This document shows positions 1-8,398 of a stretch of 29,706 bases of DNA, one piece after another (the stretch's first letter is position 1; each line of letters starts with the position of its first letter). Under the pieces are notes generated by a model. The model saw nothing but the letters and a program-made list of their open reading frames with translations. It searched no databases and had not been told where the DNA came from. The stretch spans positions 1-29,706 of the forward strand of contig JAEWAQ010000016.1 in assembly GCA_023391635.1 (NCBI GenBank). Reading direction: 5' to 3'. A program made the position numbers and the translations under genes. The stretch is from Bacillota bacterium. Its GTDB lineage: Bacteria > Bacillota > Bacilli > Paenibacillales > Paenibacillaceae.

Positions 1-2
1 AA

Positions 3-56
3 TTTGCATTAGACAAGTTGAACAAGCAATTGAACCAGTCTCAGCAAGTCGCCTAA
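3..56 (+). CDS. Possible 3' end of a gene entering from the left
   Basis: One forward frame is open from the window edge to a TAA at 54-56 and reads FALDKLNKQLNQSQQVA. The hydrophilic, helix-like tail resembles the C-terminus of a solute-binding protein or other helical protein, but 17 residues cannot assign a family. From here to the serine hydrolase stop at 230 I see no gene. That stretch is AT-rich and holds a short inverted repeat (AATTCA/TGAATT near 96-114) that is not a convincing terminator. Confidence 0.25.
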   Translation, partial: FALDKLNKQLNQSQQVA

Positions 57-229
57 TTTTTTAAAAACCAAGCTCGGATTTTTGGACGGGTATGCAATTC
101 AAAAAACTGAATTATGAAATTGTCTCCGTCATGCAGTTCTTTGACCTGATGATCTCCAAATCAAGAACATGACCTGCACTTTTTGCATCTCTTTGTATCT
201 GTAGTGCACAGGGAATTTCCGGCATTTTA

Positions 230-1186
230 TTATAAGGAGAAGGAACCGCGAATCCAGCCAATCGCCTGCTGTCGGAATAGATCGTGCGGAGAACGGCCAT
301 TCCGCTGGCGCTTGCGCGTGAACACGACGACCGCTTCATAGGCGGGCACGACGAACACGAACTGGCCGGCAAATCCGCGGGCGTAATAATAACGCGTATC
401 CTCCTCCGACCCAGCTTGGGCAGGCTCCGTCGGCGCGGAATCGACCCACCAATGCCAGCCGTATTCGCCGCGTTCGGGAGGCGGCACGGCAATGGCGGGT
501 TGGACGGAAGCGTTCACCAGCGCTTGCGGGACGATGACTTCCCGGTTCCAGACGCCTTGGTGCAGGTACAGCAAGCCGAAGCTCAGCAAATCCAGCGCAG
601 ACAGTTCCAGGCCATATCCGCCGGTGTGAATGCCTTGCGGATCGGTTCTCCACGCATATCGTTCAATGCCCAGCGGTCCGAACAACGCTTGCTCGGCATA
701 TGCGACGATCGATCCGTCAATTCCTTGGGCGAGAATCGCCGCGAGCAGTTGGGAGACGCCGGAGCTGTACGCGAATCGTTCCCCGGGCTCATATGCCATC
801 GGCTGCTCCCATACGTATCGAACCCAATCGGAGGTTCGGGTCATGGTAGGAAAGGAGTTCAAACCCCCGAATTCCTGCCACCGAAAACCGGCCGTCATGG
901 TCAGCAGATGGCGCAGCTTGATCCGGTGTTTGCGTTCATCCGGCTCTTGCCGCATGGCCGGGAAAAAATCGATCGCCCGCGTCTCTGCTGACGGCAAAGA
1001 TCCTCGGTCCATGGCGATGCAGACGAGCGCCGACAGCACGCTCTTCGTGCAGGAATTGATCGGCATCGGCTGGAACGAGGCCAGGTCTGACGCGTCGTAT
1101 TGATAGATCAGCTCGCCTCGTTGATGGATCAAGCAGCTGGTCACATCGAAGGCTTCGAGCTGCGGCGTTAAGTTAGGGAACTTCAT
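230..1186 (-). CDS. Serine hydrolase, beta-lactamase (class C/PBP4*-like) family
   Basis: Predicted cytosolic serine hydrolase of 318 aa. Seen: the SxxK signature S45-C-T-K48 in MPINSCTKSVLSALV, the family's helix motif LRHLLTMTAGF near residue 91, and a YSS version of the second motif (Y140) in FAYSSGVSQLL. A GFAGQ segment near residue 275 replaces the usual HTG-type third motif, as in many non-lactamase members. No signal peptide or membrane segment is visible. The ATG at 1186 is chosen because AGAAAGGA lies a few bases upstream; a longer in-frame start at 1234 lacks one. It lies 60 bp downstream of the response regulator with no terminator between, so it is probably the third gene of that operon. 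In this family such proteins are esterases, amidases or peptidases; the substrate cannot be read here. Confidence 0.85.
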   Translation of the reverse strand: MKFPNLTPQLEAFDVTSCLIHQRGELIYQYDASDLASFQPMPINSCTKSVLSALVCIAMDRGSLPSAETRAIDFFPAMRQEPDERKHRIKLRHLLTMTAGFRWQEFGGLNSFPTMTRTSDWVRYVWEQPMAYEPGERFAYSSGVSQLLAAILAQGIDGSIVAYAEQALFGPLGIERYAWRTDPQGIHTGGYGLELSALDLLSFGLLYLHQGVWNREVIVPQALVNASVQPAIAVPPPERGEYGWHWWVDSAPTEPAQAGSEEDTRYYYARGFAGQFVFVVPAYEAVVVFTRKRQRNGRSPHDLFRQQAIGWIRGSFSL

Positions 1187-1246
1187 AGGCAATCCTTTCT
1201 TATACGTACTATAGCCAACATAACGACCTAACATGACGATTATCGT

Positions 1247-2257
1247 TTAATTCAGGCCCAGCTTTTTGTTCCGGTATTCGGACGGAGTCATGCCGACTTT
1301 CGCCTGGAATACTTTGCTGAAATGTCGTTGATCGGCGTAACCCACCATCGCAGCGATATCGTATACGCGCAGCGAGTGGTCGGCCAGAAACGCTTTGGCG
1401 CGCGTAATCTTCACTCCCGCCAGGTACTGGATGAACGTTTCTCCGACATGCTTTTTGAAATATTCGCTGAAGTAAGTAGGATTCAGATGAATCAAATCGG
1501 CCGCGTCGGTCAATGACGGATTATTTTCAATGTTAAGATCAACCCAATCCTTCACTTTCTGAATGAGCTGATTGGAATAACGTTCCTTCGTTTCTTTCAA
1601 TTGCGCGATGCAGAAATCCGCTAATTTGCGAATCACGGTGGAGGCGTTCGTTTCGTTAATGACGGGCTTGAATTCAGAGCCGATAATGTCATGCCTTAAC
1701 AAGTAGGAGTTCACCGTTCTCGTCGTCCATTCAATAAAGGAGCGCAGACTCATGAAGATTCGCATTTTCAGGTACCAGTCCTCGAGACATTCGAACTTAT
1801 CGAGGCAATCGCTCTCCATTGCGCTTATCAAAAATGACTCGTATTCCTTGATCAAAGCCAAATCTTGCTGTTGGGTATGGCCGCTGCCATATTCCCGTTC
1901 ATAACGGTCGAAGATCGGCCGGATGTCATCGTCCTTGAGCGGTTTCAGCAAATAATCGAATGCCTGATTTTTGAGTGCCGCCTGGATATAGGCAAATTCA
2001 TCATGTCCGGTAAAAAACACAATCGGGATCGAGACGGCCTGGTCGATCAATGTCCGGGCCATGGCAAGCCCGTCCATCTCCGGCATGCGAATATCCGTGA
2101 AGATCAGGTCAGGCCGCTGCGAGACGGCCATTTCCAAGCCCTCCCGCCCGTTCCAGGCCTCTCCGATCAACTGCCAATCCGGTGCGTAGCGGGAGATCAA
2201 TTTGGCCAGTCCTTTGCGAATCAGCATCTCGTCTTCTACGATCAAGTAGCGAGGCAT
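1247..2257 (-). CDS. Response regulator, receiver plus AraC-type HTH (YesN-like)
   Basis: DNA-binding half of a two-component system, 336 aa. The N-terminal receiver has the acidic pair E8-D9, phospho-acceptor D55 in FTDIRMPEMDG, a T/S switch in FFTGHDE and K105 in YLLKPLK. A linker of about 110 residues follows, then an AraC/XylS double helix-turn-helix over roughly residues 230-333, with the second-helix signature IAAMVGYADQRHFSKVFQAKVGM (read in parts). The ATG at 2257 is preferred, with GGTGA five bases upstream; a GTG at 2266 overlaps the kinase TGA as GTGA and would add three residues. The overlap shows co-translation with the kinase. Known YesN-type regulators activate neighbouring sugar transporter genes; the divergent transporter from 4288 is the obvious target (inference). 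Confidence 0.93.
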   Translation of the reverse strand: MPRYLIVEDEMLIRKGLAKLISRYAPDWQLIGEAWNGREGLEMAVSQRPDLIFTDIRMPEMDGLAMARTLIDQAVSIPIVFFTGHDEFAYIQAALKNQAFDYLLKPLKDDDIRPIFDRYEREYGSGHTQQQDLALIKEYESFLISAMESDCLDKFECLEDWYLKMRIFMSLRSFIEWTTRTVNSYLLRHDIIGSEFKPVINETNASTVIRKLADFCIAQLKETKERYSNQLIQKVKDWVDLNIENNPSLTDAADLIHLNPTYFSEYFKKHVGETFIQYLAGVKITRAKAFLADHSLRVYDIAAMVGYADQRHFSKVFQAKVGMTPSEYRNKKLGLN

Positions 2258-2262
2258 TCCGC

Positions 2263-4059
2263 TCACCGTCCCTTCTGGTTGTCTTGGAGCTGCTCGGTCA
2301 CGACCGGAATCCGAATATGAACGATTGTGCCGCCATTCGGATACGGTTCGAGCTGCAGCCCGTATTCGTCGCCGAAGACGATCTTGATTCTCTGATTGAC
2401 ATTATGAAGGCCGATGCCTCTGCCGGGATCGTGTGGAACGGCGATAATCGGATTGTGCAGCTCGCGATTAATTGCTTCCATATGCTCTGCAGCGATTCCA
2501 TTGCCGTTGTCGATAATGGAAAAATGCAGCTGATCTCCTGTTCTCGCTCCGACGATTCGCAGCAATCCGCCGCTCCGCTTGCCGTAAAGCCCGTGCTGCA
2601 GCGCGTTCTCGATAATCGGCTGAAAAAGCAGCGGAATCGAATAGTAGCGCAGGATGGCGGCATGGATATCGATTTCGATGCGAATGGAATCGCCGATCAT
2701 AATGCGGTGAATGTTCAAATATTGCCGCATATATTCCACTTCTTTATCCAACAAGACGAGCCTCTGATGGTTCTTGATGCTGTATCTCAGAATGGAACCG
2801 AGGCTGCCGGACATGTCGGCAACATCGCGGTTGTCGCTCAATTCCGCCAAAGACCGGATCGCCTCCAGCGTGTTGTACAGAAAGTGCGGCCGGATTTGCA
2901 TTTTCAGGTTGTTCAGCTCGGCGTCCTTCTGTCTGAGATTGAATTCGTATACTTCATGAATCAATTCTTTGATCCGCGCGCTCATCTTATTGAAAGCATG
3001 GCCGAGGTTGCCGATTTCGTCCTGGGTGACAGGCTCGAGCTCCACGTCGTAGTTGCCGTGCTCCACTTTCCTCATCATCTGATGCATCGTCCGGATCGGC
3101 CGCGTCATGCTTTCCGAAATCCAGTAGGTGGCGATCAACGTGATAATGCCGAAGACGGCCGACAGCCAAATCAGAATTCCGCGCAAGGAAATGAATGAAT
3201 CGTAAATTTCGCTTGAAGGGATGATCACGGTCGCCTTCCATCCGGTCATGGACGACTGGTCATTGCCTATGAATAACGTTCGAGCCTCCGCATGCAATTT
3301 GTTCGCCGTATCGGTGTCGATGTTCTTCAAGTCGTTCAGATAGCTCGTGTTCTGCGCGTACAGAATCTGATTCTCTTCGTCTTTCAGAATAACATTGGCT
3401 TCCGCTCCCAGGCCGATGTCGCGAAGGATTTCTTCCACGCCTTCGAAATTCGCGTCGATCAGGATGACGCCCAGCACTTCGCCGTCTTCCGATTTGATCA
3501 ACCGAGAGATGGAGAAGATCTCATAAGGCAGCAGAGAGAACCTTCCGTCCTGGCCCGCATCCGCCGTATAGACGACATCCCCTTCGGCTTGCCGCGTCTT
3601 GCGGTACCAATCCGAAGCCTTCCAATCGTAATCCCCATTCAGCGTGACGTTCACCCTCGAATTGAAATAACGCGTCCCATCCTCCCGATACAAGAAAACA
3701 TTGAACAAGTCTTTCCTTGGATTTAACATGATGTTGTTGAACATGTCGTTGAACAATTGATATTCCTGATACAGTTCATTAGGCGAAACGGCATCGGGGA
3801 CGTCTCTGAGCAAGATGTCCATGACGTTGCGGTGAAAATAGGGGAACAGGCTGAGACGCTCCAACTCCTCCAGGTAGGTCTCGAGGTGCCGTGTAATCTG
3901 TTCGGCGGTTTGCTCCGCGAGCATGCGGGAAGCCTGCTCTACCTTGTAGGTAAAAAGCGCATAGGAAGCGATCGATAAACAAACGACAGGCAGAATGATC
4001 AAAGGAAGATAAACGGCAATCAGCTTGCGCTTGATACTGATTCGCTTCCACCATTTCAA
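2263..4059 (-). CDS. Sensor histidine kinase with extracytoplasmic sensor domain (YesM-like)
   Basis: Membrane sensor kinase of 598 aa. TM1 spans about 13-35, an extracytoplasmic Cache-like domain 36-290 and TM2 about 294-314. HAMP follows at about 315-368 (SMTRPIRTM) and a short coiled coil near 370-390. The His_kinase box QIRPHFLYNTLEAI has phospho-acceptor H392, and the HATPase has N485 in IIENALQHG, DNGNGI at 517-522 and GRGIGLHNV at 546-554. The start is TTG at 4059, with TTGGAAGTG upstream. No ATG or GTG in frame precedes the TM1 signal anchor, so the TTG is probably real. It is the first gene of a minus-strand operon with the response regulator (4-nt overlap if the regulator starts at GTG 2266). 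It probably senses a carbohydrate or the loaded binding protein outside the cell. Confidence 0.92.
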   Translation of the reverse strand: MKWWKRISIKRKLIAVYLPLIILPVVCLSIASYALFTYKVEQASRMLAEQTAEQITRHLETYLEELERLSLFPYFHRNVMDILLRDVPDAVSPNELYQEYQLFNDMFNNIMLNPRKDLFNVFLYREDGTRYFNSRVNVTLNGDYDWKASDWYRKTRQAEGDVVYTADAGQDGRFSLLPYEIFSISRLIKSEDGEVLGVILIDANFEGVEEILRDIGLGAEANVILKDEENQILYAQNTSYLNDLKNIDTDTANKLHAEARTLFIGNDQSSMTGWKATVIIPSSEIYDSFISLRGILIWLSAVFGIITLIATYWISESMTRPIRTMHQMMRKVEHGNYDVELEPVTQDEIGNLGHAFNKMSARIKELIHEVYEFNLRQKDAELNNLKMQIRPHFLYNTLEAIRSLAELSDNRDVADMSGSLGSILRYSIKNHQRLVLLDKEVEYMRQYLNIHRIMIGDSIRIEIDIHAAILRYYSIPLLFQPIIENALQHGLYGKRSGGLLRIVGARTGDQLHFSIIDNGNGIAAEHMEAINRELHNPIIAVPHDPGRGIGLHNVNQRIKIVFGDEYGLQLEPYPNGGTIVHIRIPVVTEQLQDNQKGR

Positions 4060-4101
4060 GTTGCAGCACTTCCAATCTTGGCTGTGTGATTGGTTATCCG
4101 T

Positions 4102-4107
4102 ATCATA
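4102..4107 (-). promoter_or_regulatory. Possible -10 element of the kinase operon
   Basis: TATGAT on the minus strand, 43 bp upstream of the TTG start. No good -35 lies at 15-18 bp, so this is a weak candidate, or an activator-dependent promoter. Confidence 0.22.
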
Positions 4108-4183
4108 TCACATGTTGTTTCGAGGTCATCCTCTTCGCGGCAACCTCCCGAAAAAATCCCCACCGAATCCGAATTCATCCGCA

Positions 4184-4213
4184 TTGTTCGTACAGTGTGA
4201 AGGCGATTACAAT
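4184..4213 (+). promoter_or_regulatory. Candidate sigma-A promoter of the first transporter operon
   Basis: TTGTTC (4184-4189), an 18-bp spacer and TACAAT (4208-4213), about 75 bp before the solute-binding protein start. Two tandem CCGAAT copies (4163-4174) lie just upstream of the -35 and could belong to a regulator site. Position and -10 quality support it; no transcript evidence. Confidence 0.45.
4198..4211 (+). promoter_or_regulatory. cre-like catabolite repression site
   Basis: TGAAGGCGATTACA matches the degenerate CcpA consensus TGWNANCGNTNWCA at all but one position. It overlaps the proposed -10 box, the classic place for repression by CcpA. This suggests that the sugar importer is under carbon catabolite control. 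Confidence 0.45.
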
Positions 4214-4287
4214 GAGCATGCAAGCGAAAACGAGCAGTCAAGCGACGACCAAATCCAAGCGAAGATGGGGGTATTCAGGTGAAACTT

Positions 4288-5643
4288 ATGAAACGAGGTA
4301 TCGTGGTGCTGGCCGCGATGCTCATCACAACAGTTGCATTAGCCGGATGCGGAGGCAAATCCGACAACGGCAGCGCGGCATCGCCTTCAGCCGGCAGCAG
4401 CGCGGTCAGCAGCGCAGTCAACAGCGGGCCGGCCGATTCCGTCCAACCGTATGAAATTCGGATTGCAACCTGGCAGACGGACGATACGACAAGCAGCATC
4501 TTGAAAACGGCGAAAGAAAAATTCGAAGCGGATCACCCGGGAGCGACGGTCAAGATCGAAGCGTATCCCGGCAGCAATTATGATACGAAGCTGCAGACGG
4601 AACTGGCGGCAGGCAATCCGCCCGACATCTTCCAGGTGGGGGAGCAGAACTTCGCCCGTTACCTGGAGAAGAACATTCTGATCGATCTGGCTCCGTATAC
4701 GAAAGACGATTACGACATGGAAGATATCGTTCCCAATGTCAAGGGGCTGCTGACCGTGGATGGTAAGGTGCCGGTCATGTCGATCGGCGGAGCGACGATC
4801 GCAGTCTACTACAATAAGAAACTGTTCGACGCTGCAAACATTCCTTATCCGCAAGCGGGCTGGACCTGGGAACAGTTCCGGGATATTGCCAAACAGCTGA
4901 CGATTACGGAAGGCAGCAAGACGACGCAATATGGAGCGAATCTGGACCTGGGAAAAGACTGGGTGGAGCCGTTCATTGTGAGCAATGGCGGCAGTTATCT
5001 GTCGGAGGACGGCACGACTGCGGTCGGCTATCTGAACGGCGACAAGACGGTAGATGCCTTCGAGAAGATCTGGGAGCTCTACAACGTGGATAAGGTCGCC
5101 CCGAATCCTGCCGAGATGATGGCCCTCAAAGGAATCGACCTGTTCGCAACGGGCAAGGTAGCCATGAACGTGAACGGCTCCTGGGCGCAAGGGGACCTGC
5201 GCAACAATCCCGATATTCAATTCGGCGTCGTTGCCTTGCCGACGATGTCGACCGGCAAACAGACTTCCTTGCTGTACGCTTCGGGCATGGGCATCTCCAC
5301 CAAGTCGAAACATCAAGACGAGGCATGGAAGTTTTTGCTGGAACTGACTTCTCCCGATACGGAAGCGGGCAAGGGATGGGCCAAATCGAATCTGGCCATC
5401 TCCAAGAAGTTGGCGGCCGAGAGCAAGCAGAGCGAAGATCCTTACTTGAGCGTGTTCGTCGAGCAACTGGACAATGCCATCGTCAGCGGATATTTTGCGA
5501 ACAGTTACTGGGGCGCGGTAGGGAACAAGCTGCTGTCTCCGGCTATCAAGGAAATATTGCTGATGGAGAAGGGGGATATCCGGAATAAATTGACGTCGCT
5601 GGCCGATCAGATCGATCGGGAGTTGAAACAAGCGGCTGAATAA
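4288..5643 (+). CDS. Extracellular solute-binding lipoprotein of a CUT1 sugar ABC transporter
   Basis: Family 1 sugar-binding protein, 451 aa, anchored outside the membrane by a lipid. The signal peptide begins MKRGIVVLAAMLITTVALAGC with lipobox LAGC, so mature Cys is residue 21. A Ser/Ala/Gly-rich tether precedes the fold. Typical features follow: IRIATWQTDD at the mature start, TELAAGNPPDIFQVG, and a C-terminal half with FATGKVAMNVNGSWAQGDLR and DEAWKFLLELTSP. The ATG at 4288 has AGGTGA five bases upstream; an in-frame GTG at 4279 has GGGGG upstream and would add three residues. First gene of the cluster with permeases at 5707 and 6612. The ligand is unknown; probably an oligosaccharide or glycoside. 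Confidence 0.93.
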   Translation: MKRGIVVLAAMLITTVALAGCGGKSDNGSAASPSAGSSAVSSAVNSGPADSVQPYEIRIATWQTDDTTSSILKTAKEKFEADHPGATVKIEAYPGSNYDTKLQTELAAGNPPDIFQVGEQNFARYLEKNILIDLAPYTKDDYDMEDIVPNVKGLLTVDGKVPVMSIGGATIAVYYNKKLFDAANIPYPQAGWTWEQFRDIAKQLTITEGSKTTQYGANLDLGKDWVEPFIVSNGGSYLSEDGTTAVGYLNGDKTVDAFEKIWELYNVDKVAPNPAEMMALKGIDLFATGKVAMNVNGSWAQGDLRNNPDIQFGVVALPTMSTGKQTSLLYASGMGISTKSKHQDEAWKFLLELTSPDTEAGKGWAKSNLAISKKLAAESKQSEDPYLSVFVEQLDNAIVSGYFANSYWGAVGNKLLSPAIKEILLMEKGDIRNKLTSLADQIDRELKQAAE

Positions 5644-5649
5644 GCGTCG

Positions 5650-5685
5650 GCGGCAACGATGAGCCCGGCTCCTCGTTGCCGCTTT
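5650..5685 (+). terminator. Intercistronic stem-loop between binding protein and permease
   Basis: A perfect 10-bp stem (GCGGCAACGA at 5650-5659, TCGTTGCCGC at 5673-5682) with an inner GAGC/GCTC extension is followed by TTTA only. It starts seven bases after the stop codon. The short T run suggests partial termination or mRNA stabilisation rather than full stop, which would give more binding protein than permease. Confidence 0.6.
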
Positions 5686-5706
5686 ATGAAGGGCAAGGTG
5701 TCATTC

Positions 5707-6615
5707 ATGAAGCCAACGATTCGGATCACAACCAAGCGAAACGATTCGCGCACCTTTTACTTGCTTATCTCGCCATGGTTGGTCGGGCTTGCGATGTTCG
5801 TTCTCGGTCCCATTATGGCATCCCTTGTGCTCAGTTTTTACAAGTGGGATTTGATCTCGCCTGCCAGGTTCGTTGGGTTCCGGAACTTTAATGAGATGTT
5901 CAAGATCGATCCCTTGTTCTGGGATTCCATGCGGGTAACGATGACCTACGTGGCATTCCGGGTGCCGCTGGCGCTCGTTGCCGCCCTCCTGCTTGCATTG
6001 CTGATGAATCAGAAATTGCCGGGGATCGGCATTTTCCGCACCATTTACTATTTGCCCAGCGTCGTCAGCGGCGTAGCCGTATCCATGATGTGGATATGGG
6101 TATTCAACCCCAACTTCGGCCTGATGAACGGCTTGCTGGAAGGGATCGGCATAACGGGCCCGGGCTGGTTTTCAAGTACGACCTGGGCGCTTCCGACGAT
6201 GATCCTGACGTCCCTTTATTCGATCGGAAGCACGGCGATCATCTTTCTCGCGGGTCTCAAAAACATTCCGGAAGCGTTGTACGAGGCGGCAGAACTGGAT
6301 GGGGCTACGAAGCTGCAGCAATTGACCCGAATTACGATCCCGCAATTAACGCCGACGATCCTGTTTAATTTAATTATGCTGTTGATCTCGTCTTTTCAGG
6401 TATTTACAGAGGCGCTGGTCATTACAAATGGCGGGCCTGGCCATGCGACTTTGTTCATTAACCTATATATGTATCAGAATGCATTCACGTATTCGCGGCT
6501 CGGGTATGCAAGCGCACTGGCCTGGGTGTTGTTCGTCATGACGGTCGTTTGTGCGTTGTATACTTTTCGGTCTTCGCGCAAATGGGTGTATTACGAAGGA
6601 GGGGACCAGACGTGA
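5707..6615 (+). CDS. Sugar ABC transporter permease (MalF/UgpA type)
   Basis: Inner-membrane subunit of the CUT1 importer, 302 aa, with about six membrane segments; the first is in YLLISPWLVGLAMFVLGPIM. The cytoplasmic EAA loop, which docks the ATPase, reads EAAELDGATKLQQLTRITIP near residue 196. The family's conserved TNGGPGHAT segment follows. The ATG at 5707 is chosen because AAGGTG lies six bases upstream; earlier in-frame starts fall in the intercistronic hairpin. Its TGA overlaps the GTG of the next permease as GTGA, so the two are translationally coupled. No ATPase gene is near. Confidence 0.93.
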   Translation: MKPTIRITTKRNDSRTFYLLISPWLVGLAMFVLGPIMASLVLSFYKWDLISPARFVGFRNFNEMFKIDPLFWDSMRVTMTYVAFRVPLALVAALLLALLMNQKLPGIGIFRTIYYLPSVVSGVAVSMMWIWVFNPNFGLMNGLLEGIGITGPGWFSSTTWALPTMILTSLYSIGSTAIIFLAGLKNIPEALYEAAELDGATKLQQLTRITIPQLTPTILFNLIMLLISSFQVFTEALVITNGGPGHATLFINLYMYQNAFTYSRLGYASALAWVLFVMTVVCALYTFRSSRKWVYYEGGDQT

Positions 6616-7433
6616 ACAAAACATCTGCACGGGTCGCCGCCTTCGCTGCGCTGTGTCTTTTCTCCTTGCTTCTGATATTCCCGTTGTTATGGATGTTGTC
6701 CACCTCCTTGAAGGCAGCGTATGAAGTCCGGATTCTGAGCCTGAAGCTTGTGCCGGACCAAATCATGTGGAGCAACTATACGGAAATTTTCAAGCTCTAC
6801 CCGGTCATGAATTATACCTTAAATACGGTGTATGTAACGTCAATGAACATCATTGGCAAAATCGCGTCCTGCACGGTGGTTGCGTACGGGTTTGCCAAGT
6901 ATCGCGCGCCGGGCAAAAACTTGCTGTTCATTATTCTGCTGGCTACCATGATGGTGCCATGGGCCGTTACGATGGTGCCGCTTTTTATCCTGTTCAAGGA
7001 GTTGGGCTGGTACAATACGTACCTGCCTCTGTGGGTACCTGCCTTCTTCGGGGAAGCCTTCTCGATCTTCCTGCTTCGCCAATTTATAATGGGCATTCCG
7101 AGAGAGTTGGAGGAAGCGGCGAAAATCGACGGAGCGGGCATCGCGCGCATGCTGGCGAGCGTTATCGTTCCTAACTTGAAGCCTGCGTTGTTCGTTGTCG
7201 GTATTTTTACGTTTTTCGGCACTTGGAACGATTTTCAGGGACCGCTGATCTATTTATCGGATTCGAGAAAAGCGACTCTGCAGCTCGGCATTCAATATTT
7301 GCAGACGCAATACAACGTGGAATGGCACTACATGATGGCTTTCTCGATCCTGTCTCTCATTCCGTGCCTGATCGTCTTCTTCTTCGGTCAACGGCAGATC
7401 GTAGACGGGATCACCATGACAGGCATCAAATAA
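6612..7433 (+). CDS. Sugar ABC transporter permease (MalG/UgpE type)
   Basis: Second membrane subunit of the importer, 273 aa, pairing with the permease upstream. The N-terminus has TM1 (AFAALCLFSLLLIFPLLWML) followed by STSLKA, the family's usual start. The EAA loop is EEAAKIDGAGIARMLASVIVP, and GTWNDFQGPLIYL follows as in MalG homologues. GTG at 6612 is the start: GAAGGAGGGG lies seven bases upstream and the codon overlaps the previous TGA. An in-frame extension upstream sits inside the first permease gene and is not needed. The C-terminus ends in QRQIVDGITMTGIK, typical of the family. Confidence 0.93.
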   Translation: MNKTSARVAAFAALCLFSLLLIFPLLWMLSTSLKAAYEVRILSLKLVPDQIMWSNYTEIFKLYPVMNYTLNTVYVTSMNIIGKIASCTVVAYGFAKYRAPGKNLLFIILLATMMVPWAVTMVPLFILFKELGWYNTYLPLWVPAFFGEAFSIFLLRQFIMGIPRELEEAAKIDGAGIARMLASVIVPNLKPALFVVGIFTFFGTWNDFQGPLIYLSDSRKATLQLGIQYLQTQYNVEWHYMMAFSILSLIPCLIVFFFGQRQIVDGITMTGIK

Positions 7434-7470
7434 GGGGCCGGATTTTAAAATATAAATCGTGAGGTGCATC

Positions 7471-8373
7471 ATGTCATTGGTCGGGCTTCATACGGGGATC
7501 AGGATCGGTACGTTGGTTAACGGCGCGGATGCGCTTCGTGTCATTCCGCAAATGTTGCCGCACGGCTTCGAATCGTTCAGTCTGACGTTCTGGCAGACGA
7601 CCGGAGCGACAGACTTGGCCGAGACGGCCAAACGATTGCGCGACATGCTGGACGAGGAAGGGATTGTCGTATCGGCTCTCAGTGTCTTCGGAAACCCGCT
7701 CACGGGAACGGCGGACAATGCCGACACACTGGCAAGCTGGGAGCGGCTGATCGATCATGCCCATCTTTTCGGCACCGACTTGGTCTCGGGCTTTACCGGA
7801 CGGCTGCCGAATTGTCCGATCGACGAATCGATCCCGCGGTTTGCCGAGGTGTTCGGGGAGTTGGCCAGACGAGCGGCGGATTGTGGCGTACGCCTGGCGT
7901 TCGAGAACTGCGATATGGGCGGAACGTGGCACAGCGGCGATTGGAACATCGCGCATAATCCGACAGCTTGGGAGATGATGTTCGAGAGCGTGCCCATGGA
8001 CAATATCGGACTGGAATGGGAGCCTTGTCACCAGATGGTCAGCCTGATCGACCCGATTCCGCAGTTGCGCAAATGGACGCATAGAATCTTCCATGTGCAC
8101 GGCAAAGATGCCACGATCGCTTGGGATGTCGTGAGGGAGCAGGGCATTCATGGCCCGAAGCCGTTCGTCTGGCACCGCACGCCGGGATTCGGCGATACGA
8201 ATTGGACCGATGTCATGACGATTTTGCGGCAAGCCGGGTATGCGGGAACGATCGATATCGAGGGCTGGCACGATCCCGTCTATCGCGGAGATTTGGAGAT
8301 GACGGGGCAAGTGCACGCCTTGCATTATCTGAAACGCTGCCGGGGCGGCGACTTTGTGCCGAATCCTGTGTGA
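7471..8373 (+). CDS. Sugar phosphate isomerase/epimerase-like TIM-barrel enzyme
   Basis: Predicted cytosolic, metal-dependent TIM-barrel enzyme of the AP-endonuclease family 2 / xylose isomerase-like fold, 300 aa. Putative metal ligands lie on successive strands: E in LAFENCDMGG, E in IGLEWEPCHQ, H in IFHVHGKDA and E in TIDIEGWHDP. This arrangement is usual for the isomerases, epimerases and 3-keto-sugar lyases or hydratases of the fold. ATG 7471 is preferred, with GAGGTG four bases upstream; GTG 7459 would add four residues. It follows the second permease by 37 bp and precedes an oxidoreductase, so it probably acts on the imported sugar or its oxidised form. The exact reaction is unknown. 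Confidence 0.85.
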   Translation: MSLVGLHTGIRIGTLVNGADALRVIPQMLPHGFESFSLTFWQTTGATDLAETAKRLRDMLDEEGIVVSALSVFGNPLTGTADNADTLASWERLIDHAHLFGTDLVSGFTGRLPNCPIDESIPRFAEVFGELARRAADCGVRLAFENCDMGGTWHSGDWNIAHNPTAWEMMFESVPMDNIGLEWEPCHQMVSLIDPIPQLRKWTHRIFHVHGKDATIAWDVVREQGIHGPKPFVWHRTPGFGDTNWTDVMTILRQAGYAGTIDIEGWHDPVYRGDLEMTGQVHALHYLKRCRGGDFVPNPV

Positions 8374-8398
8374 TAGGGGATAAGGACAACGAGGAGGC

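Noticed and set aside
96..114. Terminator for the serine hydrolase
   Set aside because: The AATTCA/TGAATT stem is short and AT-only, with the T run in the loop rather than after it.
112..225. Short minus-strand peptide starting MPEIPCALQIQRDAKSAG
   Set aside because: It looks protein-like but has no ribosome site and only 37 codons, with no family I can name.
284..991. Plus-strand open frame of 235 aa over the serine hydrolase
   Set aside because: The minus-strand frame carries SxxK and other family motifs plus a ribosome site; the plus frame has none.
1236..1246. ACGATTATCGT palindrome after the response regulator stop
   Set aside because: Five-base arms around one base cannot form a stable hairpin, and no T run follows. 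Likely chance.
4387..5631. Minus-strand open frame of 414 aa
   Set aside because: It is antisense to the solute-binding lipoprotein and has no family features.
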